From contig NZ_JAQKQJ010000010.1 in NCBI RefSeq assembly GCF_029109325.1, positions 434,001 through 498,000 on the forward strand: a stretch of 64,000 bases of DNA, read 5' to 3'. Source of the stretch: Nodosilinea sp. PGN35. GTDB taxonomy: Bacteria; Cyanobacteriota; Cyanobacteriia; Phormidesmidales; Phormidesmidaceae. This document shows positions 17,293 through 26,288 of the stretch, one piece after another; position 1 is the stretch's first letter, and the number at the start of each line of letters is the position of its first letter. The notes under the pieces were generated by a model. The model was not told the DNA's origin, did no database searches, and saw only the letters and a list, made by a program, of their open reading frames with translations. A program made the position numbers and the translations under genes.

Positions 17293-18765
17293 ATGGTGTT
17301 TTTCTGGCTTCTAGTTCTTGGTCTGCTGACCTATGTGCTGCTTCAGCGCAGCGTTAGCCGCATCACCCGTACCCCTGTGTGGCTGCTGTGGCTGGTGATG
17401 ATGCTGCCTGCGTTTGTGCTGACGGCCTGGGTGATGGTCAACGGCGGTGAAGAGCCAGCCCCCACCGCCCTGCTGCTGGGGCTGTTTATTGCCTGTCCAA
17501 TTCTCTACTGGGTGCTGATTCAGAAGGGGCGCGTTGCTCCCCCCAAGACCGCCAGCCCGGAGGGTGAGGCAGCTGACCCCAAGCTCGCCGTGGCTCCACC
17601 GCCTAAACCCACCCTGCGCCCCATCGACAAAGACGAGGAGGCGATGCTTCAGGGCTGCTTTCCCTGGTCGGTGTATTACCTGCAAAATATTGAGTACCGT
17701 CCCCAGGCCATGATCTGTCGAGGGCAGCTGCGCTCGACGCCTACGGTGGCCTACGACACGGTGCGGGAGAATATTCGCCGCCACTTTGGCGATCGCTTCC
17801 TGGTGCTGTTTCAGGAGGGTCTCCAGGGCAAGCCGGTGTTTGCCCTGGTGCCCAACCCCCAGGGGGAAAAGGGCGACCTGAACGCCCGAACCCTGACCCG
17901 CCCAGGGCTGGCTCTGGGGCTGCTGCTGGTTACTCTGTTTACCACCACAGCAGTGGGCACCTACCTGGCGGGGGTCACTGAAGAGCAGCTCCAGGCGGCC
18001 CCGGCGCTGATTTTGCAGGGCTTGCCTTACGCCCTGGGGCTGCTGGTTATTTTGGGCTGCCACGAGATGGGCCACTACCTGGCGGCCCGCCGCTACAACA
18101 TGCGGGTCACCTTGCCCTACTTTATTCCGGTGCCGTTTTTCCTGGGCACCCTGGGGGCCTTTATTCAGATGAAGTCGCCCGTGCCCAACCGCCGCGCCCT
18201 GTTTGATGTGGGCATTGCCGGGCCGCTGTCGGGGCTGGTGGTGGCGGTGCCGCTGCTGCTGTGGGGGCTGAGCCAATCCACCGTGGTTCCCATCCCTGAG
18301 GAGGGCTCTAGCCTGCTGAACTTTGAGGCTTTAGACCCCAAAGCCTCCCTGATGCTGACTTTGCTCTCGAAGCTGGTGCTGGGGGCAGCGGTGGGGGCTG
18401 ACCAGGCGATTCACCTGCACCCGATCGCGATCGCAGGCTGCCTGGGCCTGGTCGTAACCGCTCTCAACCTGATGCCCGTGGGCCAGCTCGACGGGGGCCA
18501 CATTGTCCATGCTATGTACGGCCAGCGGGTGGGCGGCATTGTCGGTCAGGTATCCCGGCTGCTGGTGTTTGGCCTGGCGCTAGTGCACCCTGAGCTGATG
18601 ATCTGGGCCATTCTGCTGTTCTTTATTCCGGCGGCAGATCAGCCCGCCCTCAACGACGTCAGCGAGCTGGACGATCGCCGCGACCTGCTGGGTCTGGTGG
18701 CCCTGACCCTGTTGGTTATGATTGTGCTGCCAGCGCCGGGCATTCTCACCCGGCTGCTGTACTAG
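17293..18765 (+). CDS. site-2 protease, M50 family (EGY1-like)
   Basis: The likely start is the ATG at 17293 (MVFFWLLVLGLLTY), 490 residues; a TTG at 17272 would add seven. It is an intramembrane zinc metalloprotease. The active-site helix GCHEMGHYLAARRYN (HEMGH about residues 257-261) and the third ligand motif NLMPVGQLDGGH (LDGGH about 399-403) are intact. The N-terminal third has two membrane helices and a soluble part with VYYLQNIEYRPQAMICRGQL, as in cyanobacterial and chloroplast EGY1-type proteases. Its substrate is unknown; anti-sigma factors are typical for the family. The next gene follows after 37 bases. Confidence 0.9.
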   Translation: MVFFWLLVLGLLTYVLLQRSVSRITRTPVWLLWLVMMLPAFVLTAWVMVNGGEEPAPTALLLGLFIACPILYWVLIQKGRVAPPKTASPEGEAADPKLAVAPPPKPTLRPIDKDEEAMLQGCFPWSVYYLQNIEYRPQAMICRGQLRSTPTVAYDTVRENIRRHFGDRFLVLFQEGLQGKPVFALVPNPQGEKGDLNARTLTRPGLALGLLLVTLFTTTAVGTYLAGVTEEQLQAAPALILQGLPYALGLLVILGCHEMGHYLAARRYNMRVTLPYFIPVPFFLGTLGAFIQMKSPVPNRRALFDVGIAGPLSGLVVAVPLLLWGLSQSTVVPIPEEGSSLLNFEALDPKASLMLTLLSKLVLGAAVGADQAIHLHPIAIAGCLGLVVTALNLMPVGQLDGGHIVHAMYGQRVGGIVGQVSRLLVFGLALVHPELMIWAILLFFIPAADQPALNDVSELDDRRDLLGLVALTLLVMIVLPAPGILTRLLY

Positions 18766-18802
18766 CCCCAAGGCTGCCCCGAGTCCCGTTCTGGTAACCG
18801 CC

Positions 18803-19195
18803 ATGTCCCAAGACCTCACCCAGTGGATTGCGGAGGTGCGCACCCTCCAGCGGCAGCTGGCCGATACCCAAAAAGAGCGCGACCAGGCCTACAACAGTGC
18901 CGCCAACTGGCGTCGCCTCTACGAAACCGAAGCCCGCCAGCGGCGCGAAGAAGCGGCGGAATTTCAGAGCCAGATCGATGCTCTCCAGCGACGCCTCGAC
19001 GCCGACCCCGGCGCGGTGCTGGAGAAAGATCTGTCCACCGTCAACTCGTTGCAGGGGTTGCAGCAGCGGCTCGACGGGCTGGTGCAGCAGTGCCAAGACC
19101 TCACCCAGCAGCTCCAGGCCGAGCAGGCGGCCCACGCCCAGACCCGCCAGACCCTCACCGCCGCCCTGGGGGACACCTTCGACGCGCTCAAGTAG
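18803..19195 (+). CDS. coiled-coil protein, hypothetical
   Basis: The 130-residue protein (ATG at 18803, MSQDLTQWIAEVRTLQRQLA) is almost wholly heptad-like helix rich in Gln, Glu, Arg and Ala, with a short break around DADPGAVLEKDLSTVNSL. It has no membrane segment. It starts 37 bases after the site-2 protease stop and may be co-transcribed with it. I recall similar short coiled-coil proteins in cyanobacteria, with no role attached. Confidence 0.6.
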   Translation: MSQDLTQWIAEVRTLQRQLADTQKERDQAYNSAANWRRLYETEARQRREEAAEFQSQIDALQRRLDADPGAVLEKDLSTVNSLQGLQQRLDGLVQQCQDLTQQLQAEQAAHAQTRQTLTAALGDTFDALK

Positions 19196-19308
19196 GGGCG
19201 CGCAAGTAGGGCGCACCGCCGCGCGCCCTACCGCAGAAAACTCGTGAGAGTTGAGAATTTATCAGAAATCCGATTCGGCAACCCCCGGTTCACAATTAGG
19301 AACCCCGC

Positions 19309-19332
19309 AGGGGCGTAGCATGCTAGGCCCCT
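19309..19332. repeat. 24-bp palindrome, copy 1
   Basis: AGGGGCGTAGCATGCTA followed by GGCCCCT is a near-perfect 24-base palindrome. A perfect copy of the family is at 27447-27470. Both lie between genes. Confidence 0.7.
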
Positions 19333-19370
19333 ACAGAGCGGGTGTATGCAAACAGGATTCGGTGTTAGCC

Positions 19371-20762
19371 CTAGCCCCCCGCCACAAAGATGTACCGCAG
19401 CAAAAAGATGGCGGCCAAGATCCACATGCCGATGCTGGTTTCGCTGGTCTTGCCCTGGAAGGCTTTGATCAGCGGGAAGGCAATCAGGCCCATGGCCAGG
19501 CCCTCGGCAATGGAGAAGGCCAGGGGCATCATAATAATGGTCAGAAAGGCGGCGATCGCATCCGCCGGTTCATCCCATTCAATCATCCTGGCCCCCGACA
19601 TCATCAGCACCCCCACGACAATCAGCGCCGGGGCCGTGGCAAAGGCGGGAATGCCCTGCAACAGCGGAATGAACAAAATTGACGCCAAAAACAGACCGGC
19701 CGCCACCAGGGCGGTAAACCCGCTGCGCCCCCCTTCGGCGATGCCTGAGGCCGACTCAATGTAGGTGGTCACCGTTGAGGTGCCCAGCACTGCCCCGGCG
19801 GTAGTGCCCACCGCATCGGCCATAAACGCCTTTTCGACCCCAGGGAACCGACCCTCGCTGTCGATGTAGCCCGCCTTGGTGCCCAGGCCGGTCAGGGTGC
19901 CAATGGTGTCAAACAAATCCACAAACAAAAACACAAAGATGATGCTGACCATCTCCCAGAAATTGATGCGGAAGAGGTCACCCAGGCCCACAAACGCCTG
20001 ACCAACCAGATCGGTGGGGGCCGTCGGTATCGCCATCAGCCCCGTGGGCCAGGGGGAAACGCCAAACACCCACGCCAGCAGGGCCGTGCCCAAAATTCCC
20101 CACAGCAGCGCCCCGGTGACTCGGCGGGCAAACAGCCCTGTGGTAATGGCCAGGCCCAGCAGGGCCATAGCGGTCTGCGGCGATCGCAGGTTGCCCAGGG
20201 TGGTAAAGGTGGCCTCCGACGGCACAACAATCCCTGCCCCCTGGAGAGCGATGTAGGCAATAAACAGGCCAATCCCCGCCGTCGTCGCGTGCTTGACCGC
20301 ATCGGGAATGGCCTCCACGATTTTGCTGCGCACGTTAGTGATTGTCATCAGGATAAAGATGATGCCCTCAACAAACACCGCCGCCAGGGCAACGCGCCAG
20401 TCGATGCCTAACCCCAGCACCACCGTAAAGGCAAAATAGGCGTTAATGCCCATGCCGGGAGCCAGCAAAAAGGGCAGCTTGGCGTAGAGAGCCATCACCA
20501 GCGTCGCCAGAGCCGCCGAAACCCCCGTGGCGACCACCAGTTCTCCAAAGAGGTCTCCCGACTCGTTGAGAAAGATAGCATTCGACAGAATAGCCGGATT
20601 CACAACCAAAATGTAGGCCATCGTTACAAACGACGTGAACCCGGCCAGTACCTCAGTGCGAAAATTAGTCCGCAGCGCCGTGAAGTTAAAGAATTCGGCA
20701 AGTTTATTGCCCGAACTCGGGCTGGGCGGTGCCTGGGGCAGATTTTGAGTGGGTTGCGTCAC
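19371..20762 (-). CDS. NCS2 family purine permease (AzgA-like)
   Basis: The 463-residue membrane transporter belongs to the NCS2 nucleobase family, AzgA-like branch, which takes up adenine, guanine, hypoxanthine or xanthine by proton symport. Typical features are FRTEVLAGFTSFVTMAYILVVNP near the N-terminus, LLAPGMGINAYFAFTVVLG, VDLFDTIGTLTGLGTKAGY and GTSTVTTYIESASGIAEGGR. The helices fit the 14-segment layout. The start is at 20760-20762. The exact purine is not readable. I saw no purine riboswitch upstream. Confidence 0.88.
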   Translation of the reverse strand: MTQPTQNLPQAPPSPSSGNKLAEFFNFTALRTNFRTEVLAGFTSFVTMAYILVVNPAILSNAIFLNESGDLFGELVVATGVSAALATLVMALYAKLPFLLAPGMGINAYFAFTVVLGLGIDWRVALAAVFVEGIIFILMTITNVRSKIVEAIPDAVKHATTAGIGLFIAYIALQGAGIVVPSEATFTTLGNLRSPQTAMALLGLAITTGLFARRVTGALLWGILGTALLAWVFGVSPWPTGLMAIPTAPTDLVGQAFVGLGDLFRINFWEMVSIIFVFLFVDLFDTIGTLTGLGTKAGYIDSEGRFPGVEKAFMADAVGTTAGAVLGTSTVTTYIESASGIAEGGRSGFTALVAAGLFLASILFIPLLQGIPAFATAPALIVVGVLMMSGARMIEWDEPADAIAAFLTIIMMPLAFSIAEGLAMGLIAFPLIKAFQGKTSETSIGMWILAAIFLLRYIFVAGG

Positions 20763-20948
20763 AGTAGTACTCCTTATCAGCAGATGGTTGGCTGAGCTGT
20801 CCCCACGGGGCCAATCGGCCTAGCCCTAAGTCCACGACATCTACCCAGGCGAATCTGTTGTGTGGGCTACAATGCCCTATTTTTTGATGCACAGTGTTAC
20901 GTTGAGGCCGCGTTACGCTCAATCCGCTGTGGGTGCCCCGGCGGTGGC
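20763..20948. other. permease upstream region
   Basis: No gene is seen. It presumably holds the promoter of the NCS2 permease. A short palindromic stretch lies around GTTACGTTGAGGCCGCGTTACGC at 20896-20918, similar in flavour to the repeat at 23489-23520. Confidence 0.4.
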
Positions 20949-21056
20949 TTACTTGCGCCAGGGCCAGCGAGTGCCCATCTCGGTCGCTGCCGACCAGCCC
21001 AGGTAGAGCACCAGCAGGGCGACGCCAACTAGAAAGGGGCCAGTATCCTCGGGCAT
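20949..21056 (-). CDS. possible 35-residue membrane miniprotein
   Basis: A minus-strand frame from ATG 21054-21056 to TAA at 20949-20951 encodes 35 residues: MPEDTGPFLVGVALLVLYLG, then WSAATEMGTRWPWRK. It has one hydrophobic helix, an acidic N-terminus and a basic C-terminus, which is the size and charge pattern of small photosynthetic or NDH subunits. I cannot match it to a known one. No clear ribosome-binding site. It could be a chance frame. Confidence 0.4.
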   Translation of the reverse strand: MPEDTGPFLVGVALLVLYLGWSAATEMGTRWPWRK

Positions 21057-21122
21057 AGGCGGATTGCTCTAGGGTAGACAGAGTTGTGTTTCAAGACAGT
21101 TGCGTTCTAGAACCAGTTAACT

Positions 21123-21671
21123 ATGACAATCGCTACCGCTGCCAATGGCTGGGTCAACACCGCTGAGGGCCAGCACCCAGAGGTGATTGCCAGGGCGCGG
21201 CATCTGCTCGACGCCACAATTTACTGTACCCTTTCGACCTGCTCCCCGGAGGGGCTGCCCTGGGCCTCGCCGGTCTTTTTTGCCTACGCCCCAGACTGGA
21301 CGCTGTACTGGGCCTCTGCCGTCGCCGCCCAGCATTCGCAAAACCTGCTGGCCAATCGGGGGCGCGGCGCGATCGCCATCTACAGCACCCAGCCCGACGA
21401 GGGCAAAGGCCAGGGCCTCTACCTGGCTGGCACCGCCGCCGAGGTCAGCGCGGACGATGTGGCCGGGGTGATACCGCTGCTCGCCCAGCGCTCCAGACAG
21501 GGCCACCGTCGCACCCCCGCCGACTATCTGCCCCCATCGCCCCGCCGACTCTACCAATTCACCCCACAGGCGGTCTGGATGACGGGAGCGCGCCTCGCCC
21601 TGAGCGATCGCATTTTAGTAGACACCAAGATTCAGCTCGATCTGGCGGTTCTGACCGCCCCAGCCCCCTAG
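21123..21671 (+). CDS. pyridoxamine 5'-phosphate oxidase-like FMN-binding protein
   Basis: A 182-residue protein of the FMN-binding split-barrel fold. The start of the domain, IYCTLSTCSPEGLPWASPVFFAY, and the following TLYWASA strand are typical of the pyridoxamine 5'-phosphate oxidase-like superfamily, as are the AIAIYS and LYLAGTAAEV strands. True PdxH enzymes are longer and have other substrate residues, so this is probably a general flavin- or F420-type reductase or a heme-utilisation relative. Start ATG at 21123. It is followed by a phosphohexomutase gene in the same direction after 112 bases. Confidence 0.75.
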   Translation: MTIATAANGWVNTAEGQHPEVIARARHLLDATIYCTLSTCSPEGLPWASPVFFAYAPDWTLYWASAVAAQHSQNLLANRGRGAIAIYSTQPDEGKGQGLYLAGTAAEVSADDVAGVIPLLAQRSRQGHRRTPADYLPPSPRRLYQFTPQAVWMTGARLALSDRILVDTKIQLDLAVLTAPAP

Positions 21672-21783
21672 GCTAGCTGCGCTCAGCGCCTAGGGCCGGT
21701 CGCCTACCGCCGGGGTGGGCACTGGGCGTCGGTACCAGGCGCAAAAAAGCTGAAGAAATCGGCAGAAACCCGGGGCTGCTTCT

Positions 21784-23352
21784 ATGGTGAAGGGGACGAC
21801 AGCCGGAGCGATCGCCCCCATGCCCCCATCCGCCACCACCTTCAACTGGGCCACCCTGCAAAACGGCTCCGACATTCGCGGCGTCGCCCTAGAGGGCGTG
21901 CCTGGGGAGCCCGTCAACCTCACCCCAGAGGTGGTCACCACCCTGGGCCAGGCCTTTGCCACCTGGCTCTCAGCCGAGTTGGATCTGCCTCTAGCCGAGT
22001 TGACCATTGCGATCGGGCGCGACAGCCGCCTGTCGGGGCCTGAGCTGATGGCCGCCGCGATCGCCGGCATCAGCAACCTGGGCTGTCGGGTGCTGGATGT
22101 GGCCATGGCCTCGACCCCGGCCATGTTTATGGCCACGGTGCTGCCCGAATTCGCCTGCCACGGGGCGATCATGATGACCGCCAGCCATCTGCCCTTCAAC
22201 CGCAACGGGCTCAAGTTTTTCACCCGCCGGGGCGGCCTCGGTAAGAAGGAGATATCGCGCATTTTGGCGCTGGCCGAGCAGGGCAACTTTGCCCCGGCGG
22301 CCCCCGGCCCGGTGGAGCGCCGCGACCTGATTGGGGCCTACGCGGCGGGGCTGGTGCAGCAGATTCGCCAGGCGGTCAACCACCCCGACCAGTTTGAGCA
22401 GCCGCTGCGGGGGCTGAAAATCATCGTCGATGCGGGCAACGGGGCGGGCGGCTTTTTCGCTAGCCAGGTGCTCGCACCCCTGGGGGCCGACACCACCGGC
22501 AGCCAGTTCCTCGACCCCGACGGCACCTTTCCCAACCACGTGCCCAACCCGGAGGATGCGGCGGCGATCGCCTCGATCTGCCAGGCCGTCGTCGCCCAGG
22601 GTGCCGACTTTGGCCTGATTTTCGACACCGATGTCGATCGCGGCGCGGCGGTCGATGGCGACGGGCGCGAACTCAACCGCAACCGGCTGATCGCGCTGAT
22701 CGCGGCGATCGTGCTGCAAGAGCACCCCGGCACCACCATCGTCACCGACTCCACCACCTCCGACGGGCTGACCCGGTTTATCGAGGGGCACCTGGGGGGC
22801 ATTCACCACCGCTTTCGCCGGGGCTATAAAAACGTGATCAACGAGGCCATCCGGCTGAACGAGGCGGGGCAGCCCAGCTGGCTGGCCATTGAAGCCTCGG
22901 GCCACGGGGCGATGAAGGAAAACTACTTTTTAGACGACGGCGCTTACCTGGTCAGCAAGCTGCTGGTCGAACTGGCCAAAACCCGCCTGAATGGTCAGCG
23001 CCTCACCGACCTGATTGCCCCCCTGCAAGACCCCCACGCCAGCCGGGAGTATCGGCTCAAGATTTTGGCCCCCGAGGCCCAGGTCTACGGCGCTGAGGTG
23101 ATGAATCAGCTCAAAGATTTCGTCGCTACCCAGGCCGACTGGGCGATCGAGCCCAGCTACGAGGGGGTGCGGGTCAGCTGTTCCAATCCCGATGAAAACG
23201 GCTGGTTTATGATGCGGATGTCGCTGCACGACCCGGTGCTGCCCCTCAACGTAGAGTCGAATGTGGCGGGTGGGGTAGCTAAAGTAGGCGATCGCCTAAC
23301 GTCCTTTTTTGAGACCCTAGAAGGCTTAGATATTTCCGCCTTGGGGACGTAG
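21784..23352 (+). CDS. phosphoglucomutase/phosphomannomutase family protein
   Basis: The 522-residue enzyme belongs to the alpha-D-phosphohexomutase superfamily, which moves phosphate between C1 and C6 of sugars. The active-site serine is S134 in MTASHLPFNRNG, and the metal-binding loop is DTDVDR at 281-286. The sugar-binding part appears as EASGHGAMKENYF, where classical enzymes have GEMSGH. The C-terminal phosphate-binding loop reads RVSCSNPDENGW, not the common RxSNTEP, so substrate preference may differ from the usual one. An alternative start is the ATG 39 bases downstream. Family sure, substrate unknown. Confidence 0.85.
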   Translation: MVKGTTAGAIAPMPPSATTFNWATLQNGSDIRGVALEGVPGEPVNLTPEVVTTLGQAFATWLSAELDLPLAELTIAIGRDSRLSGPELMAAAIAGISNLGCRVLDVAMASTPAMFMATVLPEFACHGAIMMTASHLPFNRNGLKFFTRRGGLGKKEISRILALAEQGNFAPAAPGPVERRDLIGAYAAGLVQQIRQAVNHPDQFEQPLRGLKIIVDAGNGAGGFFASQVLAPLGADTTGSQFLDPDGTFPNHVPNPEDAAAIASICQAVVAQGADFGLIFDTDVDRGAAVDGDGRELNRNRLIALIAAIVLQEHPGTTIVTDSTTSDGLTRFIEGHLGGIHHRFRRGYKNVINEAIRLNEAGQPSWLAIEASGHGAMKENYFLDDGAYLVSKLLVELAKTRLNGQRLTDLIAPLQDPHASREYRLKILAPEAQVYGAEVMNQLKDFVATQADWAIEPSYEGVRVSCSNPDENGWFMMRMSLHDPVLPLNVESNVAGGVAKVGDRLTSFFETLEGLDISALGT

Positions 23353-23656
23353 AATCGGGTGGCATGGGTCGGTAAATCCAGCAGAGAGAGTACTATAGGT
23401 TCCCGCGTAGCACTCCCCTGCGCCTCTGGTTGACTGACAAAACTCCTGAAACTCCTGTCCTGCCGTAGAAACTGTCTCTGGTGTTGGGTTACGTTTCGCT
23501 CAACACTAACCAACACAACAACGGCTTCCCCTGGAGCTGAAGGCAAGCGATGTATTCGGCTGGCTGCGGGTTGGGAGGTCATAACGTCAGCGATTGAATG
23601 GCATGATGCAAGCTAGGCTAAAGCGGTAGGATCGCAATAATTGCCAAGAGGCCGGG
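23353..23656. other. spacer with GTTGGGTT-type palindrome
   Basis: No gene is seen in this 304-base stretch. Bases 23481-23517 hold GTGTTGGGTTACGTTTCGC followed by TCAACACTAACC, a palindrome-like element of a kind widespread between cyanobacterial genes. The rest presumably carries the promoter of the DUF29 gene. Confidence 0.45.
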
Positions 23657-24103
23657 ATGGAAGAGCTGTTGGAATTGCGGGAGTTATTGCTGGCTGGCCG
23701 GGTGAGTGACGCCTTGCTTCTGGTCGAGGAAATGACGGAAATGAGTAAGGATGACAAGCTCAACAAGATTTTTAGCTTTGGCGTCATCCTACTTCTACAT
23801 CTCATTAAAAAAGTTGCGGAGGGGCGCACTACCCGCTCTTGGGAAACCTCTATTCTCAACGCCGCCAAACAAATTCAGCGCACCAATCAACGGCGCAAAG
23901 CCGGGGGCATGTACTTGACCACGCAAGAACTTCAGGACACCCTGGAAGATGCCTACGACTCTGCACTGCGACAGGCGGCCCTAGAGGCGTTTGAAGGTCG
24001 CTATGATGCAGCGGAGTTGAAGCAGAGGGTCAATCAAAAGACCGTGATTGACCAAGCGATCGCGCTGATTTTCGGCTCTGAAACCGATCCAGCGATTGGC
24101 TAG
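23657..24103 (+). CDS. DUF29 domain-containing protein
   Basis: A 148-residue soluble, largely helical protein. The central segment FGVILLLHLIKKVAEGRTTRSWETSI resembles the DUF29 core, where a leucine-rich helix is followed by a conserved RSW-x-x-S/T-I. DUF29 proteins are abundant in cyanobacteria and their function is not known. The start at ATG 23657 follows AAGAGGCCGGG. No partner gene is obvious. Confidence 0.7.
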   Translation: MEELLELRELLLAGRVSDALLLVEEMTEMSKDDKLNKIFSFGVILLLHLIKKVAEGRTTRSWETSILNAAKQIQRTNQRRKAGGMYLTTQELQDTLEDAYDSALRQAALEAFEGRYDAAELKQRVNQKTVIDQAIALIFGSETDPAIG

Positions 24104-24261
24104 GGCTCTGCCCACTACCCCATTGGTCTGAGCAGGGGGACGTTGTCGATGTTTGAGGACAGTGAAGGTTCACCATGATTTTGGCCCTATTTCAACTATC
24201 AAACGATCGCATTTTCTCCGCAGCCGTGAGGCACCCCCACAACATTTAAGGCGACTAACCT

Positions 24262-25347
24262 ATGGTCACGTTTTCAAAGCTGCCCCGATGGGCGATCGCG
24301 GGTCTGGCGTTCCCCCTCATCTGCCTCAACGGCTGGCTGCTGTATCGGCTGGCGGGCATTTTTCAGCCCGCCACCAGCATCGTGATCACCGCCAGCCTGA
24401 TCGCCTTCCTGCTCGACTACCCCATCGACTGGCTCGAAAAACGCGGCCTGGCCAGGAGCCTGGCGGTGGCGCTGGTGGTGCTGGTGGCCGCTGTGGTCAC
24501 CACGGTGTTGTTCATTTTCCTGGGGCCGCAGGTGTGGCAGCAGCTCAACGACTTCGCCGAACGACTACCGGGCTGGATCGATCGCGCCACAACCCAGCTG
24601 CTGCTGCTAGAAGAAAGACCCTTCTTTCAAAACCTGCCGGTTAACCTCGACCAGCTCACCGTGGAGGCTGCCAACCAGCTCACCAATGCCCTGCAGGCCA
24701 CCACCACCCAGGCGATCAGCGTCACCCTCAGCACCCTCGACAGCGCCCTCAACCTGCTCGTCACCGTCGTCCTGGCCATTCTGCTGGTGATCAACGGCGA
24801 CCCGCTGTGGGAAGGTCTGCTGAGCTGGCTGCCAACCCCCTGGCGATCGCAGATTCGCCGTTCCCTGCGGCCCAGCTTCCAGGGCTATTTTTCGGGCCAG
24901 GCCACCCTGGCGCTGATTCTGGCGGTGGCCCAGTCGATCGCCCTAATTTTGCTCAACGTGCCCTTTGGCCTGCTGTTTGGCCTGGGAATTGGCCTGGTCA
25001 GCATCATTCCCTTTGGCGGCACGGCGGCGGTGCTGGGGGTGAGCACCCTGCTGGCGTTCCAGGATATCTGGCTGGGCCTCAAGGTGCTGGGAGTGGCGAT
25101 CGTGCTGGGGCAAATCAACGACAACCTGGTGGCCCCGCGCCTGATGGGGGGCATCACCGGCCTGAACCCAGCGATCATCATCCTCGCGCTGCTACTTGGG
25201 GCCAAGTTTGCCGGATTTCTGGGCCTGCTGCTGGCCGTACCCACCGCCAGCTTTATCAAAAAGATCGCCGACTCCCTGCGCGAACCGAGGCCCGAACCCG
25301 CGATCGAGGCCCTGCAGGACGGTGTGCTGGGGCATGAGCCGCTTTAG
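24262..25347 (+). CDS. AI-2E family (PerM-like) transporter
   Basis: The 361-residue membrane protein belongs to the AI-2E/PerM permease family. Eight hydrophobic segments are visible. The signatures are FLLDYPIDWLEKRGLARSLA after segment 2, GYFSGQATLALILAVAQSI, LLFGLGIGLVSIIPFGGTAA, and the ending QINDNLVAPRLMGGITGLNP with ALLLGAKFAGFLGLLLAVP. Members have been linked to autoinducer-2 export, Na+/H+ exchange or cell-wall-related transport; the substrate here is open. Start at ATG 24262. Confidence 0.85.
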   Translation: MVTFSKLPRWAIAGLAFPLICLNGWLLYRLAGIFQPATSIVITASLIAFLLDYPIDWLEKRGLARSLAVALVVLVAAVVTTVLFIFLGPQVWQQLNDFAERLPGWIDRATTQLLLLEERPFFQNLPVNLDQLTVEAANQLTNALQATTTQAISVTLSTLDSALNLLVTVVLAILLVINGDPLWEGLLSWLPTPWRSQIRRSLRPSFQGYFSGQATLALILAVAQSIALILLNVPFGLLFGLGIGLVSIIPFGGTAAVLGVSTLLAFQDIWLGLKVLGVAIVLGQINDNLVAPRLMGGITGLNPAIIILALLLGAKFAGFLGLLLAVPTASFIKKIADSLREPRPEPAIEALQDGVLGHEPL

Positions 25348-25361
25348 TTAAAACTATAGCG

Positions 25362-25378
25362 ACGGGCCTCTGGCCCGT
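25362..25378. terminator. short hairpin between convergent genes
   Basis: ACGGGCC-TCT-GGCCCGT forms a 7-bp stem with a 3-base loop, placed between the permease stop and the ArsR gene stop. A short T stretch follows weakly. Confidence 0.5.
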
Positions 25379-25404
25379 TCTGCCCCGACCGTGACTAAAC
25401 CGGG

Positions 25405-25722
25405 TTAGCCCTCGCTCTTGGCCCCCGCCGCCTTCAAAATGCTGTCGAGCAGGCCCGGAAACGCCGCCTCTAGATCCTCGCGGCGCAGAGAGTTCATATG
25501 CTGGGTGCCCTGCTTGCGGCAGTGCAGCACCCCGGCTTCGCGCAAAATCTTGAAGTGGTGAGAGAGGGTTGACTTCGCCACCCCCAAATCGAGGTCCGAG
25601 CAGGACAGCTCGGCATTGGCAGCCAGCCGCTGCACAATCTCCAGCCGCACGGGGTCGCCCAGGGCATACAGAACCCCCTCCAGGGCAATGTCTTGGGGGT
25701 TGGGATGATGAATAGGTCGCAT
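25405..25722 (-). CDS. ArsR-family transcriptional regulator
   Basis: A 105-residue winged-helix repressor. The fold is covered by [18 protein letters not shown], the recognition helix [17 protein letters not shown] and the wing CRKQGTQHM. It has two cysteines, one in ELSCSDLD just before the helix-turn-helix and one in LHCRKQ. It lacks the CxC metal pair of ArsR/SmtB proper, so thiol or electrophile sensing is more likely than arsenic sensing. It is divergent from thioredoxin and an old yellow enzyme, the arrangement expected if it represses them (compare CyeR of Corynebacterium, an ArsR-type regulator of an old yellow enzyme gene). Confidence 0.85.
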   Translation of the reverse strand: MRPIHHPNPQDIALEGVLYALGDPVRLEIVQRLAANAELSCSDLDLGVAKSTLSHHFKILREAGVLHCRKQGTQHMNSLRREDLEAAFPGLLDSILKAAGAKSEG

Positions 25723-25760
25723 AGTTGCATTATGCCACGGCAGGCGCTATAGTTTGATTG

Positions 25761-25783
25761 TTCGAGTTTTTCGAATAATCGAA
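25761..25783. promoter_or_regulatory. candidate ArsR operator
   Basis: TTCGA-ATAA-TCGAA at 25770-25783 is a perfect inverted repeat, and another TTCGAG half lies at 25761-25766. The site is in the 88-base gap between the divergent ArsR and thioredoxin genes, where an operator is expected. Confidence 0.5.
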
Positions 25784-25810
25784 ATTCGCCCATGGGGCGG
25801 AGGTGTGCCA

Positions 25811-26137
25811 ATGTCCGCAGTTACAAGTATTACCCAAGAGACGTTTCAGTCTGAAGTGCTCAAGAGCGATGTGCCCGTGCTGGTCGATTTTTGGGCACCG
25901 TGGTGCGGCCCCTGCCGTATGGTCGCCAGCGTAGTCGATGAGGTGGCCCAGCAGTACGATGGCCAACTCAAGGTGGTCAAGGTCAACACCGACGAGCAGC
26001 CCGGCATCGCCTCCCACTACGGCATTCGCAGCATTCCCACGCTGATGGTATTTATGGGCGGCGAAAAAATGGAGCAGATGGTGGGGGCGGTGTCTAAGGC
26101 CACCCTATCTAAGGCCGTCGAACCCTTTTTGAGCTAA
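25811..26137 (+). CDS. thioredoxin
   Basis: The 108-residue protein (ATG 25811, [20 protein letters not shown]) is a standard thioredoxin with the redox-active WCGPC at residues 31-35 and the cis-proline loop in [10 protein letters not shown]. It reduces disulfides in target proteins in the cytoplasm. The upstream in-frame extension covers the putative operator and is not coding. It stands between an ArsR-type regulator and an old yellow enzyme, pointing to an inducible redox-defence role and not the housekeeping thioredoxin; this is inference from context. Confidence 0.93.
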   Translation: MSAVTSITQETFQSEVLKSDVPVLVDFWAPWCGPCRMVASVVDEVAQQYDGQLKVVKVNTDEQPGIASHYGIRSIPTLMVFMGGEKMEQMVGAVSKATLSKAVEPFLS

Positions 26138-26151
26138 CCGGTTGTCTCCCT

Positions 26152-26178
26152 CGTAGGGTGGACATTGCCCACCCTACG
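26152..26178. repeat. GTAGGGTG palindromic repeat
   Basis: CGTAGGGTGGACATTGCCC followed by ACCCTACG is a 27-base palindrome with two mismatched positions. Relatives are at 8331-8350 and 38219-38239. Confidence 0.7.
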
Positions 26179-26288
26179 AAGGAGAAAGCAAAGGCGGTCT
26201 GTCCCTGTCCGCTCTACACCTACGTCCCTCTGTAGCCAATGCGATTCTGCAACATTCCCTGGCCCTAACCCTCTCAAAGGAAGCTACC

